From Streptosporangium sp. NBC_01756 (GTDB taxonomy: Bacteria; Actinomycetota; Actinomycetes; Streptosporangiales; Streptosporangiaceae): a stretch of DNA of 64,000 nucleotides. The translations under genes and the position numbers were made by a program. The stretch spans positions 4,092,001-4,156,000 of the forward strand of contig NZ_CP109130.1 in NCBI RefSeq assembly GCF_035917975.1. The letters run 5' to 3'. Under the pieces are notes generated by a model, which was given only the letters and a program-made list of their open reading frames with translations, was not told where the DNA came from and made no database searches. Numbering within the stretch: position 1 is the stretch's first letter; every line of letters begins with the position of its first letter. Positions 41,883 through 50,294 of this stretch are shown in pieces.

Positions 41883-42613
41883 TGGACCTCTGGGTGATCG
41901 TTCCGGCCTACAACGAGGCCACCGGCATCGAGGCGACGCTCCGCGCGCTGGCCGCGCAGGAGGACCGCGACTTCACCCTGGTCGTGGTGGACAACGCGAG
42001 CACCGACGGCACCGCCGGGATCGTCGGCCGCCACGGCGTCCGGGTGGTCACCGAGACCCGCAAGGGCACCGGCGCCGCCTCCGACACCGGGATGCGCCAC
42101 GCCATCGCGCACGGCGCGACCCATCTGGCCAGGACCGACGCCGACTGCCTGCCCCGCCCCGACTGGGTGCGCAACATCCGGCGCGCGTTCGGTGACGGGC
42201 TGGAGATGGTGGGCGGCCGGCTCGCGCCCCGCACCGACGAGTTCCCGCTGAAGCTCTGGGAGCGGTACCTCATCCCGTCCGTGGTGAGCGTGGCCGCGGC
42301 GTTCGGCCGCTTCCGGCCCGGCAACCGGTCACCGGAGTACCTCGGCCCGTATGTGATGATGCCCGGTGCGACCCTGGCCATCACCGCGTCGCTCTACGAG
42401 CGGGCGGGAGGCTTCCCCAGGACCGCGATCGAGGAGGTCCACGAGGACCGCGCCCTGGTCAACCGGGTCCGCACGCTCACCTCCGCGTACGGCTCCCGCC
42501 GCGACGTGGTCGTCTTCGGCTCCGTCCGGCGCCTGCGGGCCTACGGCCTGGCGGGCACCCTGGCCTGGTACGCCGACCACCACTACCGCCCCGAAGTGAT
42601 CGATATCCGGTGA
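41882..42613 (+). CDS. Family 2 glycosyltransferase
   Basis: 243 residues, GT-A fold. N-terminal DLWVIVPAYNEATGIEATLR, VVDNASTDGT with nucleotide contacts, and the metal-binding LARTDADCLPRPDWV (DxD as DAD) near residue 88. A FPRTAIEEVHEDRALVNRVR motif near 180 corresponds to the ED catalytic element. It lacks strong membrane segments apart from one region near 138 (PSVVSVAAAF). ATG 41882 overlaps the preceding TGA. Most likely it glycosylates the operon's lipid product or a carrier; the sugar and acceptor are unknown. Confidence 0.87.
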   Translation: MDLWVIVPAYNEATGIEATLRALAAQEDRDFTLVVVDNASTDGTAGIVGRHGVRVVTETRKGTGAASDTGMRHAIAHGATHLARTDADCLPRPDWVRNIRRAFGDGLEMVGGRLAPRTDEFPLKLWERYLIPSVVSVAAAFGRFRPGNRSPEYLGPYVMMPGATLAITASLYERAGGFPRTAIEEVHEDRALVNRVRTLTSAYGSRRDVVVFGSVRRLRAYGLAGTLAWYADHHYRPEVIDIR

Positions 42614-43731
42614 ACCACGAAGCCCGGCTCCAGCTGGCCGCGCACCCTTTCGCCTACCCGCTCATGCGGCTGCTGGCCCGCCTCGGGCCGGTGGTCCGGG
42701 TGCCGGGGCTGGGGGTCGTGGTGAACGACGCCGCCACCGCGCGCGCCGTACTGACCGACGAGCGGTTCCGCAAGGACGGTCCCGGCTCACCCGGCGACCT
42801 GTGGACGCCGGTGCTCGGCCCCTCGGTGCTGCTCAACATGGAGGGTGCGGCGCACCTCTCGCTCCGCCGGAAACTGATGCCGCTGTTCACCTCCGCATAC
42901 GTCTCGGCCCTGGTCTCCGACGTGCTGCGCGATCCCCTGGCGGAACTGTCCGCCCGGCTGGCGCACGGCGAGACCGTCGACCTGGTCGATGCCATGCGGG
43001 TGATGGCCGGGGCGGTGATCTGCCGGGTGATCGGGCTGGGTGAGGTCTCCGAGGCCCGCGCCCGCGCGCTGTTCGCCGACGGGGAGCGGGTCGTCTCGAT
43101 GGTCTCGCTGAGGTCCCGCCGACTGCGGGCGGGGCAGGTGGCGACCGCCAGACGGGTGCTGGACGGGATCGGGGACGTCGCGCAGGCCGCTTACGACACC
43201 GGCGACCCCGCCACCGTCATGGGCCGGATGCGGGCGCAGGGGCTGTCGGCCGCCGAGGCCAGGGGCGCCGCCGGTGCGTTCTTCCTGACCGGCACCGAGA
43301 CGGTGGCCACCTTCGTGCCCCGGCTGATCGCCCTCCTGCACGACCACCGGACGGAGGTGGACGACCTGGACCCGGTGATCGAGGAGGCCATGCGGATCAC
43401 CACGCCGACGCCGGTGATGCTGCGTTCGGTGGCCTCCGCCGCGCGGATCGGCCGGGTGGCGGTACGGCCCGGCGACCGGGTGCTGATCGTCACTCACAAC
43501 TGCGCCCGCGCCCACGGCCCGTTCGACCCCTCGCGCGGGCACCCGCCCGAGCTGCGCCGCCTCTGGTTCGGCGCCGGCCCGCACTTCTGCATCGGCTACC
43601 CCCTGGCCCTGGCCGAGATCCGGGCCGTGGCCGCGGTCCTGCTCTCCCACCGGGTGCGCGTCGTACGGCGGCGCGCGGCCAGGGGAGTCCTCATCCCCAC
43701 CTACGAGCACCTGTGGATCACCGCGGCATGA
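42610..43731 (+). CDS. Cytochrome P450
   Basis: 373 residues. The heme loop is FGAGPHFCIG with Cys327 as the iron ligand. The I-helix is FFLTGTETVAT, with the acid/alcohol pair Glu230/Thr231. ExxR is EAMR (Glu259, Arg262). It is short for the family (usually ~400 residues), the N-terminus being only MNHEARLQLAAHPFAYPLMR. GTG start overlaps the previous stop as GTGA, and the stop overlaps the next gene as ATGA. No ferredoxin or reductase gene is adjacent. It probably hydroxylates or otherwise oxidises the operon's acyl product. Confidence 0.9.
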   Translation: MNHEARLQLAAHPFAYPLMRLLARLGPVVRVPGLGVVVNDAATARAVLTDERFRKDGPGSPGDLWTPVLGPSVLLNMEGAAHLSLRRKLMPLFTSAYVSALVSDVLRDPLAELSARLAHGETVDLVDAMRVMAGAVICRVIGLGEVSEARARALFADGERVVSMVSLRSRRLRAGQVATARRVLDGIGDVAQAAYDTGDPATVMGRMRAQGLSAAEARGAAGAFFLTGTETVATFVPRLIALLHDHRTEVDDLDPVIEEAMRITTPTPVMLRSVASAARIGRVAVRPGDRVLIVTHNCARAHGPFDPSRGHPPELRRLWFGAGPHFCIGYPLALAEIRAVAAVLLSHRVRVVRRRAARGVLIPTYEHLWITAA

Positions 43732-45242
43732 GCGACGACATCATCACCGGCATCATGGCCGCCGCCGGGCGGGAGCCCGGACGGGTCGCCGTCGTCGACG
43801 GCCGGGGCCGCGAGGTCACCTACGGCGAGCTGGCCCGGCGGGTGGACGCGGTCCGGGACGCGATGGCCGGGCGACCGGGCGCGGCGGACGGGCTGCGGCC
43901 CGGGGACGGCGTGCTGTTCGCGGTGCGGCCGGGGGTGGACGCAGTGGCGCTCGCGCTGGGGGCGGTGGCGGCGGGCGGGATGCTCGTGCTCGCCGACCCC
44001 GGGCCGGCTCCCGAGGTGCTCGCCGCCCGCATGGCCGCCACCCGGCCGAGGTGGGTGGTGACCGAGTCCCTGCTCCATCTTCTGAGTGGGCCGCTCAGGG
44101 GCCTGGCCCGCCGCCGGGGCCTGCTCCTGCCCGATCTCCGCGACCCCCTTCCCGGCCAGACCGTCCGCCACCTCCACACGGGGCCGTGGCTGCCCGGCGT
44201 CCCTCGGGGAGCAGTACGGCTGTCCCGGATCCTCCGGTCGTCCGGCTCCGGCCCGGCGCCGCGAGGGCCGTACACCGCCCACGGGGACCAGCCGGCAGCG
44301 GTGATCTTCACTTCGGGGACCACCGCCCGCCCGCGGGGCGTGGTGCACACGCGGGGGTCCCTGGCGGCGGGGCTGGCGCTCTTCCGCGGCGCGTTCCCGC
44401 TGGGACCCGGCGACGTCGTGCACACCGACCAGCTCATGCTGGGTCTGCCCGCGCTGCTGGCCGGAGCCACCTGGTCGCTGCCCGGTGGCGGGGACCTCGC
44501 CGCCGAACTGGCCGCCAGGGGGGCCACCCACACGTTCGCCGTTCCGGTGCACCTGGACAGGCTGCTCCGCAGGACGCCCAGGCTCCCGGAGACCCTGCGC
44601 CACCTGCTGCTCGGCTCGGCTCCCGCACCGCCGGCCGTGCTTCGCCGGGCGGTCGAGGCCGGACCCGAGGTGCTGTCGGTCTACGCGATGACCGAGGCGC
44701 TGCCGATCGCGGTCGCCTCCGCGCGGGAGAAGCTGGCCCAGGCCGAGGGCGACCTGCTCGGGGCGCCCCTGCCGGGGGTCGGGATCCGGGTCGCGGAGGA
44801 CGGCGAACTGTTCGTGTCCGGTCCCCACCTCGCCCGGGGCTATCTCGGCGAGGATCCGCTGCGGGAGGTCGCGACCGGGGACCTGGTCCGCCTGGAGGAA
44901 GGCAGGATCGTCCTGCTGGGACGGAAGAAGGACATGATCCTCCGCAGCGGGGTGAACATCTACCCCGGCCTGTACGAGCCCGCCGTGGCCGCGCTGCCCG
45001 GGGTGGCCGAGGCGGCGATCGTCGGACTCGCCGACCCCGAGACCGGAGACGAGGAGGTCGTGCTGGCCGTCGTCCCCGCCGACGGCTACGACGGCGACGC
45101 GGTGTGGAAGGCCCTGCCCGCGGTCATGGACGCCGGCGCCCTCCCCGACCGGGTCGAACTCCTCGGTTCGTTCCCCCGCTCCGGCCGCGCCGACAAGCTC
45201 GACCGCGCCGCCCTCCGCAGCCTTCTCACCCGCCGTGCCTGA
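43728..45242 (+). CDS. AMP-dependent ligase, OleC-like
   Basis: 504 residues of the ANL superfamily. The P-loop is FTSGTTARPRGVVH (Arg replaces the usual Lys of PKG), followed by VYAMTEALPIAVAS. The hinge region is TGDLVRLEEGRIVLLGRKKDM and the late NIYPGLYEP. The catalytic lysine is in GRADKLDRAALRSL near residue 490. OleC proteins are ANL members that convert beta-hydroxy acids to beta-lactones. In an operon with OleA- and OleD-like genes that role is plausible, but a normal acyl-AMP ligase cannot be excluded from sequence alone. Coupled to P450 by ATGA. Confidence 0.85.
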   Translation: MSDDIITGIMAAAGREPGRVAVVDGRGREVTYGELARRVDAVRDAMAGRPGAADGLRPGDGVLFAVRPGVDAVALALGAVAAGGMLVLADPGPAPEVLAARMAATRPRWVVTESLLHLLSGPLRGLARRRGLLLPDLRDPLPGQTVRHLHTGPWLPGVPRGAVRLSRILRSSGSGPAPRGPYTAHGDQPAAVIFTSGTTARPRGVVHTRGSLAAGLALFRGAFPLGPGDVVHTDQLMLGLPALLAGATWSLPGGGDLAAELAARGATHTFAVPVHLDRLLRRTPRLPETLRHLLLGSAPAPPAVLRRAVEAGPEVLSVYAMTEALPIAVASAREKLAQAEGDLLGAPLPGVGIRVAEDGELFVSGPHLARGYLGEDPLREVATGDLVRLEEGRIVLLGRKKDMILRSGVNIYPGLYEPAVAALPGVAEAAIVGLADPETGDEEVVLAVVPADGYDGDAVWKALPAVMDAGALPDRVELLGSFPRSGRADKLDRAALRSLLTRRA

Positions 45243-45316
45243 GGCGGGGGCCGTGGTGAGGATCGCGGTGACCGGGTTCCTGACGCGGGGGCCGTGGTGA
45301 GGATCGCGGTGACCGG
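45241..45316 (+). repeat. 41-base-period duplication spanning the gene junction
   Basis: A 35-base unit (GA(G/C)GCGGGGGCCGTGGTGA onward) is present at 45241-45275 and again at 45282-45316 with one difference. The second copy carries the start of the reductase gene. The first copy repeats the same GTGGTG start region but runs into a TGA after 16 codons, so it is a decoy start created by duplication. Confidence 0.85.
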
Positions 45317-46214
45317 AGCCTCGGGGTTCGTGGGCGGGGCAGTCTGCCGCGCCGCCGTACAGCGAGGGTGGCGGGTCTCCGCCTTCGGCAGACGGCCGTC
45401 GGTGGAACCCGGCCAGCTGGGCGGCGCGCCGTACACCTCCTGGGACCTCCTGGGAGCCGGGCCGGAGCCACCGGAGGTGGACGCGGTGATCCACTGTGCG
45501 GGGAGCGTCACGGACTGGGGGCGGCCGCGGGACATCTGGGCGGCCAACGTGGACGGCACGCGCGGCGCGGCCGCCGCCTTCCCGGGCGCCAGGTTCGTGC
45601 ACGTGAGTACGGCCAGCGTCTACGACCCGTTCCGGCCGACCGTCATGGCCACCGAGGACATGGCTCCCGTGAGCCGGTACCTCAACGCCTACGGCGCCGC
45701 GAAGGCCGCCGCCGAGAGGACCCTGCGGAGGGCGGTCGTGCTGCGACCGCACGCCGTCTACGGCCGGGGGGACACCACCCTGCTGCCGAGGGTGCTGGGG
45801 GCGGTCCGGGGCAGGAGGCTCCTGGCGGTGGGCGACGGGCGCCAGCGGGTCAGCCTGACCTCGGTGGACAACCTGGTCGAGGCGTGCCTGCTCGCCGCCG
45901 CCGGCCCCGTCGGGCACGGCGTGTTCAACGTGACCGACGCCGAACCCGTCGTCCTCGACGACGCGCTGCGCGCGATCCTCACCGAACGCGGCATCGACGC
46001 GGAGCCGTACTATCTGCCCCTCGGGCTGGCCGAGCCGCTCGCCGCCGTCGCCGAGAGCGCGTTCCGGCTGTTCGGACGGCGGCGTCCGCCCCGGCTCACC
46101 CGCTACGCCGCGGGCCACCTCGCGGTGGAGCGGACCCTCGACATCACCGCGGCCCGCGAACGGCTGGGGTTTCAGCCCGCGGAGACGTCCTTCGAGGGCG
46201 CCGCCGGATGGTGA
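45297..46214 (+). CDS. NAD(P)-dependent short-chain/extended reductase, OleD-like
   Basis: 305 residues of the extended SDR class. The Rossmann motif is VTGASGFVGGAV near residue 5. The active-site pair is YGAAKAAAER (Tyr-x-x-x-Lys near 139-143), with the preceding VHVSTASVYDP. OleD reduces 2-alkyl-3-ketoacids and fits a KAS III/AMP-ligase operon; a 3-beta-HSD or sugar epimerase is the alternative. Two GTG codons at 45294 and 45297 compete as the start. The 3' end overlaps the convergent membrane-protein gene by 71 bases. Confidence 0.85.
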   Translation: MRIAVTGASGFVGGAVCRAAVQRGWRVSAFGRRPSVEPGQLGGAPYTSWDLLGAGPEPPEVDAVIHCAGSVTDWGRPRDIWAANVDGTRGAAAAFPGARFVHVSTASVYDPFRPTVMATEDMAPVSRYLNAYGAAKAAAERTLRRAVVLRPHAVYGRGDTTLLPRVLGAVRGRRLLAVGDGRQRVSLTSVDNLVEACLLAAAGPVGHGVFNVTDAEPVVLDDALRAILTERGIDAEPYYLPLGLAEPLAAVAESAFRLFGRRRPPRLTRYAAGHLAVERTLDITAARERLGFQPAETSFEGAAGW

Positions 46215-47067
46215 CGGGGAAGAGCTGTTCCCGGTGGGCCCTCAGGTAGGTCACGCCCGCCACGAGCAGGCCGGCCACGAAGAGGATCCGTAGGCCGGCC
46301 CTCAGGGTCCCGGTCAGCGCGTCGAAGACGATGGTCGCGGCCTCGACCGTCGTCGCACTCCCCACGTAGTCGGGCAGGTAGACGCTGCGGACCGCGGCCA
46401 GGGCGACGGCCAGCGCGAACATGCTCGCGGCCAGGCCGAGACCCGCGCCGATCAGCGCCCTCCCGCGGTCACGTGCCAGGCGCACCCCCGCCGCGAGGAA
46501 GCCGAGGGTCAGGACGGGAGACACCCACTTCATATCGATCAACCAGGTGTAGGCGGTCCGCGCCCTGACCAGATCGGCCGAGGAGAACAGGTCGATCGTC
46601 GGCCGCAACACGGGAGGATCCTCTCCCAGTTCCTCCCTGACCAGGTCGTTCACCGAATCCCTGGTCCGGTCGTACACCGGTGTGAGGTCAAGGCCGACGG
46701 CGGCCTCCCGAGTGGGCGGCATCCACGCGCCCTCACCGGACAGCATCGGCATGAGCCGCAGATACGCCGCCCGGTTGACGTCTCTCCAGATGGCGGGGAA
46801 GGCGCCGGATTCGACGACCCCTCTGACCAGATCGTGGACGAGGTTCTCGGTGGGCGTGAGCGCCTGCCTCCGCAACGGTCTTGTGATCTTGTTGGTGATG
46901 CGGTCGACGACGGCGTCCTGGATGTTCGGATCGTCGGCCAGGGACGCCATGTCCTCGACGTAGCCGCCGGTTTCGGAGGCCTCGTCCGCCACCCAGAACC
47001 CGACAAGGGTGATGGGGGCGAAGGTGCAGCCGAGCGCGATCAAGATCACAGATATCACCGCCCGCAC
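46144..47067 (-). CDS. Membrane protein, two- to four-span, unknown function
   Basis: About 307 residues. The first span is VISVILIALGCTFAPITLVGF near the N-terminus. A ~155-residue extracellular part has TRPLRRQALTPTENLVHDLV and APPTREAAVGL-like segments. Three spans follow near VSPVLTLGFLAAGVRLA, IGAGLGLAASMFALAVALAA and ILFVAGLLVAGVTYL. GTG 47067 was chosen because GGGGAGGGG lies just upstream; longer frames have no ribosome site. No family is recognised by name; actinomycetes have many proteins of this shape. Its 3' end overlaps the SDR gene on the other strand. Confidence 0.7.
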   Translation of the reverse strand: MRAVISVILIALGCTFAPITLVGFWVADEASETGGYVEDMASLADDPNIQDAVVDRITNKITRPLRRQALTPTENLVHDLVRGVVESGAFPAIWRDVNRAAYLRLMPMLSGEGAWMPPTREAAVGLDLTPVYDRTRDSVNDLVREELGEDPPVLRPTIDLFSSADLVRARTAYTWLIDMKWVSPVLTLGFLAAGVRLARDRGRALIGAGLGLAASMFALAVALAAVRSVYLPDYVGSATTVEAATIVFDALTGTLRAGLRILFVAGLLVAGVTYLRAHREQLFPVTIRRRPRRTSPRAETPAVRGPR

Positions 47068-47297
47068 GGTTCCCCTCCCCTCTTCTACTCCACAATCCCC
47101 CGTCCCACCTGCAGAAACACACTTATCGTCCTTTTTATCCATGATTTGCGGAGCAGTGATCACCCGGAACGACGGACTCCGCACACCGAAGCTTGACCCG
47201 GCCCTCCCAGCGCGTCGCACGACCACATAGCCCATTCATCCGACAACCGTTACTAACCTGTGACACGTGCGGGCGGCAGACAGGAGATGTTAGAAAG

Positions 47298-48686
47298 ATG
47301 GCAGGTAAACGGGCTGGTCAGAGCGTCGCAGTGAGCCTCGCGCTAACGCTGGGTTCAGCCGCGGTGTGGGGCCTGGCCCACCTGTGGGCAGGCCGCCGCG
47401 TCACGGGCGTCCTCCTGATGGGCGGCTACGCGATCCTCGTCACCGCCATCACCGTCACCCTGCTCCAGGCCCAGTCGGAACTGATCTCCCTGGCCGTGCA
47501 GCCGGACTGGCTGCGGACCTTCGCGCTGTCCGCGCTGCTGTTCGCCGCCGCCACCGTCGCCGTGGTCATCCGGTCCTACCAACTGGTCCGCCCCGAGTCC
47601 ATGCCGGACACGGCCCGCTACCTCTCCGCTCTCGCGGTCGGCCTGCTGTGTGCGCTGGTGATCGCCCCGATGGCCTACGTGGCCCGCCTGGCCCTCGTCT
47701 CCCAGCGCGTGGTCACCTCGGTGTTCGCGGCGAACACCGCTCCGATCCCGGTGGACCCGTGGCGGGGCCGCGAACGGGTGAACCTGCTGCTGATCGGTGC
47801 CGACGCCGCCCCCGGCAGGCCCGGCGTGCGCACCGACAGCATGACCGTCGCCAGCATCGACACCAGGACGGGCGAGACCGTCCTGTTCGGCCTGCCCAGG
47901 AACCTGGAGCGCGTTCCGATGCCCGCCGGTCCGGCCCGCGACCGCTTCCCCTATGGCTTCGGAGGCGAATCGCCGTACACACCGGGCCTCCTCAACGAGG
48001 TCTTCCAGTACGCCGAGGACTATCCCGACATGGTCCCGGGTGCCCCCCGGGGCCACCGCGGCCCGACCCTGCTCAAGAGAACGATCAGCGAGATCACCGG
48101 GCTCGACATCACCAACTACGCCATGGTCGACATGAGCGGCTTCGCCGACATCATCAACGCGATGGGCGGGGTGAAGGTCACCGTCAAACAGCCCATCGTG
48201 TACGGCAGGCAGAACGAGGGCCTGATCCGGGCGGGCACCCACAAGCTGTCCGGCGAGGAGGCGCTCTGGTTCGGCAGGGCCCGCACCTACAGCGACGACT
48301 ACGTCCGCATGGGCCGGCAGAAGTGCCTGATGAACGCCGTCGCCAAGCAGGCCGACCCGGTGACGGTGCTCAGGAGCTTCGAGAAACTGGCCGACGCCAC
48401 GATGCACGCCGTCTCCACCGACATCCCGCAGGCGCTGCTGCCGAACCTGATCGACCTGTCCGACAAGGTGAAGCAGGCGAAGATCAAGAGCTTCCAGTTC
48501 GTCCCACCGCTGATCAACACCGCCTACCCGGACTACCCGCTGATCAAGCACAAGATCAGCACCATCCTGGCGGAGTCGGAGTCGGAGTCGGAGTCGAAGG
48601 CCGAGCCCGCCGCCCCCGGTCTCGCCAGAGGCCCCCACAGGCACACGGAAGAGGATGCCGTCACCCTCGACAGCGCCTGCAACTGA
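47298..48686 (+). CDS. LCP family protein with multi-span N-terminus
   Basis: 462 residues. Four hydrophobic segments (VAVSLALTLGSAAVWGLAHL, TGVLLMGGYAILVTAITVTL, TFALSALLFAAATVAVVI, LSALAVGLLCALVIAPMAYV) precede a LytR-CpsA-Psr domain with RVNLLLIGADAAPGRPGVRT, DSMTVASIDTRTGETVLFGL and PRNLERVP. The late block is RMGRQKCLMNAVAKQ. It is divergent from the membrane protein gene. It should attach a glycopolymer to the wall, like the 33938 protein, but with a polytopic anchor. The start is ATG 47298, with no strong ribosome site. It has a short Glu/Ser repeat (ESESESES) near 434. Confidence 0.85.
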   Translation: MAGKRAGQSVAVSLALTLGSAAVWGLAHLWAGRRVTGVLLMGGYAILVTAITVTLLQAQSELISLAVQPDWLRTFALSALLFAAATVAVVIRSYQLVRPESMPDTARYLSALAVGLLCALVIAPMAYVARLALVSQRVVTSVFAANTAPIPVDPWRGRERVNLLLIGADAAPGRPGVRTDSMTVASIDTRTGETVLFGLPRNLERVPMPAGPARDRFPYGFGGESPYTPGLLNEVFQYAEDYPDMVPGAPRGHRGPTLLKRTISEITGLDITNYAMVDMSGFADIINAMGGVKVTVKQPIVYGRQNEGLIRAGTHKLSGEEALWFGRARTYSDDYVRMGRQKCLMNAVAKQADPVTVLRSFEKLADATMHAVSTDIPQALLPNLIDLSDKVKQAKIKSFQFVPPLINTAYPDYPLIKHKISTILAESESESESKAEPAAPGLARGPHRHTEEDAVTLDSACN

Positions 48687-49115
48687 CACCGGCGGCGCGC
48701 GGAGCGGCGCCTTCCTCGTCGTAGGGCCTTGCCCTATGGGCGTTGGATTTCGAGGCGCAGTCCTGCTGAGACCTCCTGCCTTCTGGTGCTGAGCCGTCCG
48801 ATCTGCCAGGTGGTCGACGCCGGACGACCCGCCGACGAGCCGTGACAGCACGTCGTTCAGGCATGCTCGCCCGAGGCCGCCATGCCAACCTCGATCAGCA
48901 TGGCCCGGTGGCCGCCCGAGGCCACCGTACCGGCCTCTGTCAGGGCGGCTCGACCACCGACTCGACCACCGACTCGGCCATCGTGCTTCGCGGATCTCTC
49001 CGGCACCCGGCGCAGCTCTCCGGCGCCCGGCGCAGCGGCGGGCAGCGGCCCAGGGGAAGGGGTCACGGGCTCGCGGCCAAGGGCACGGAGCCGTAACGAT
49101 GGAGCCTTCCCATCG
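48687..49115. other. Intergenic region, no convincing gene
   Basis: About 430 bases between the LCP gene and the sulfonate-type transporter promoter. It is GC-rich with short open frames lacking ribosome sites, and contains a minor CGACCACCGACT direct repeat near 48950. No terminator-like stem, RNA gene or operator was recognised. Confidence 0.45.
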
Positions 49116-49181
49116 ATTCCTACTTGACCGATAGGCATAGCAGGCTCTTATATACATATAACCGACTTATTAAGTAGGAAT
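49116..49181. promoter_or_regulatory. Promoter with flanking inverted repeat (candidate Rrf2 operator)
   Basis: ATTCCTACTT (49116-49125) and its exact reverse complement AAGTAGGAAT (49172-49181) flank an AT-rich segment. TTGACC (49124-49129) and TTATAT (18-base spacing, ending at 49153) form a promoter-like pair. The right arm lies just before the ribosome site of the transporter operon that ends in an Rrf2 gene. Binding by that Rrf2 protein is inferred. Confidence 0.55.
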
Positions 49182-49193
49182 TAGGGAGTGGTT

Positions 49194-50264
49194 ATGAACG
49201 CTCGCAGGGTTCGCGGGGTGGTGGCCGCACTGGCCGCACTGGCGCTCACGACCTTGGCGACCGCCTGCGGGGGCACGGAGACGGCGGGGACCACGGCATC
49301 CGCCACCGGTGGCGGGGACAAGCTCGCGGAGGTCCGGCTCGGATACTTCCCCAACATCACGCACTCCACGGCGCTGGTCGGCATCGAGAAGGGTCTCTTC
49401 GCCAAGCACCTCGGCGGCACCAAGCTCACGACCAGCTCCTTCAACGCCGGCCCCGCCGCGATCGAAGCGGTCTTCTCCGGCGCGATCGACGCCACCTACA
49501 TCGGCCCCAACCCGGCCATCAACGCCTGGGCCAAGTCCAAGGGCAAGGCGATCAAGATCGTCGCCGGCTCGGCCTCCGGGGGCGTTTACCTGGTGGTCAA
49601 GCCCGAGATCAACGGTCCCGAGGACCTCAAGGGCAAGAAGATCGCCACACCGCAGCTCGGCAACACCCAGGACGTGGCCCTGCGCTACTGGCTGCAGGAG
49701 AAGGGTCTGAAGACCGACACCAAGGGCGGCGGCGACGTCAACATCGTCCCGCAGGAGAACTCCCAGACCCTGCAGACCTTCGCCACCGGCGACATCGACG
49801 GCGCCTGGGTGCCCGAGCCGTTCGCCAGCCGCCTGATCCAGGAGAGCAAGGGCAAGATCCTCGTCGACGAGCGCGACCTCTGGCCGAACAAGCAGTTCGT
49901 GATCACTCACCTGATCGTCCGTCAGGAGTTCGCCGCCCAGCACCCCGAGACGGTCAAGCAGCTCCTCGAAGGACACGTCGAGGCCAACGCGGCGATCAAC
50001 AGCGACCCGGCCGACGCCGCCAAGACCGTCAACAGCGCGCTGGAGAAGCTGACCGGCAAGCCGCTCAAGCAGGAAGTCCTGGACAGCGTCTTCAAGAACA
50101 TCACCTTCACCAACGACCCGATCGCCTCCTCGCTGGTCGGCAGCGCGGACCACGCGATCAAGATCGGCCTGCTGCAGCCCGTCGACCTGAACGGCATCTA
50201 CGACCTCGCCCAGCTCAACGAGATCCTCAAGGCCAAGGGCGAGACCGCGGTCGTCGACAAGTAA
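49194..50264 (+). CDS. ABC importer solute-binding lipoprotein, SsuA/NrtA/TauA type
   Basis: 356 residues. The lipoprotein signal ends at the lipobox LATAC near residue 27. The NMT1/SsuA-like domain has LGYFPNITHSTALVGIEKGL, the ligand-contact GPNPAINAWAK and VPEPFASRLIQESKGKILVD. A good AGGGAG ribosome site precedes ATG 49194. It is first in an SsuA-SsuB-SsuC-Rrf2 operon. Family cargoes are aliphatic sulfonates, taurine, nitrate or thiamine precursors. The Rrf2 neighbour suggests sulfur compounds (inference). Confidence 0.88.
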   Translation: MNARRVRGVVAALAALALTTLATACGGTETAGTTASATGGGDKLAEVRLGYFPNITHSTALVGIEKGLFAKHLGGTKLTTSSFNAGPAAIEAVFSGAIDATYIGPNPAINAWAKSKGKAIKIVAGSASGGVYLVVKPEINGPEDLKGKKIATPQLGNTQDVALRYWLQEKGLKTDTKGGGDVNIVPQENSQTLQTFATGDIDGAWVPEPFASRLIQESKGKILVDERDLWPNKQFVITHLIVRQEFAAQHPETVKQLLEGHVEANAAINSDPADAAKTVNSALEKLTGKPLKQEVLDSVFKNITFTNDPIASSLVGSADHAIKIGLLQPVDLNGIYDLAQLNEILKAKGETAVVDK

Positions 50265-50294
50265 CCGTCCGACCCGTACTCAGTAGGAGGGCAA

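Noticed and set aside
48842..49096. Small open frames in the gap before the SsuA-type gene
   Set aside because: No ribosome sites, Arg/Ser/Pro-rich translations in several frames, typical of GC-rich noncoding DNA.
49116..49181. Insertion-sequence ends flanking the SsuA-type promoter
   Set aside because: The 10-base inverted arms enclose only a promoter, no transposase or target duplication is seen.
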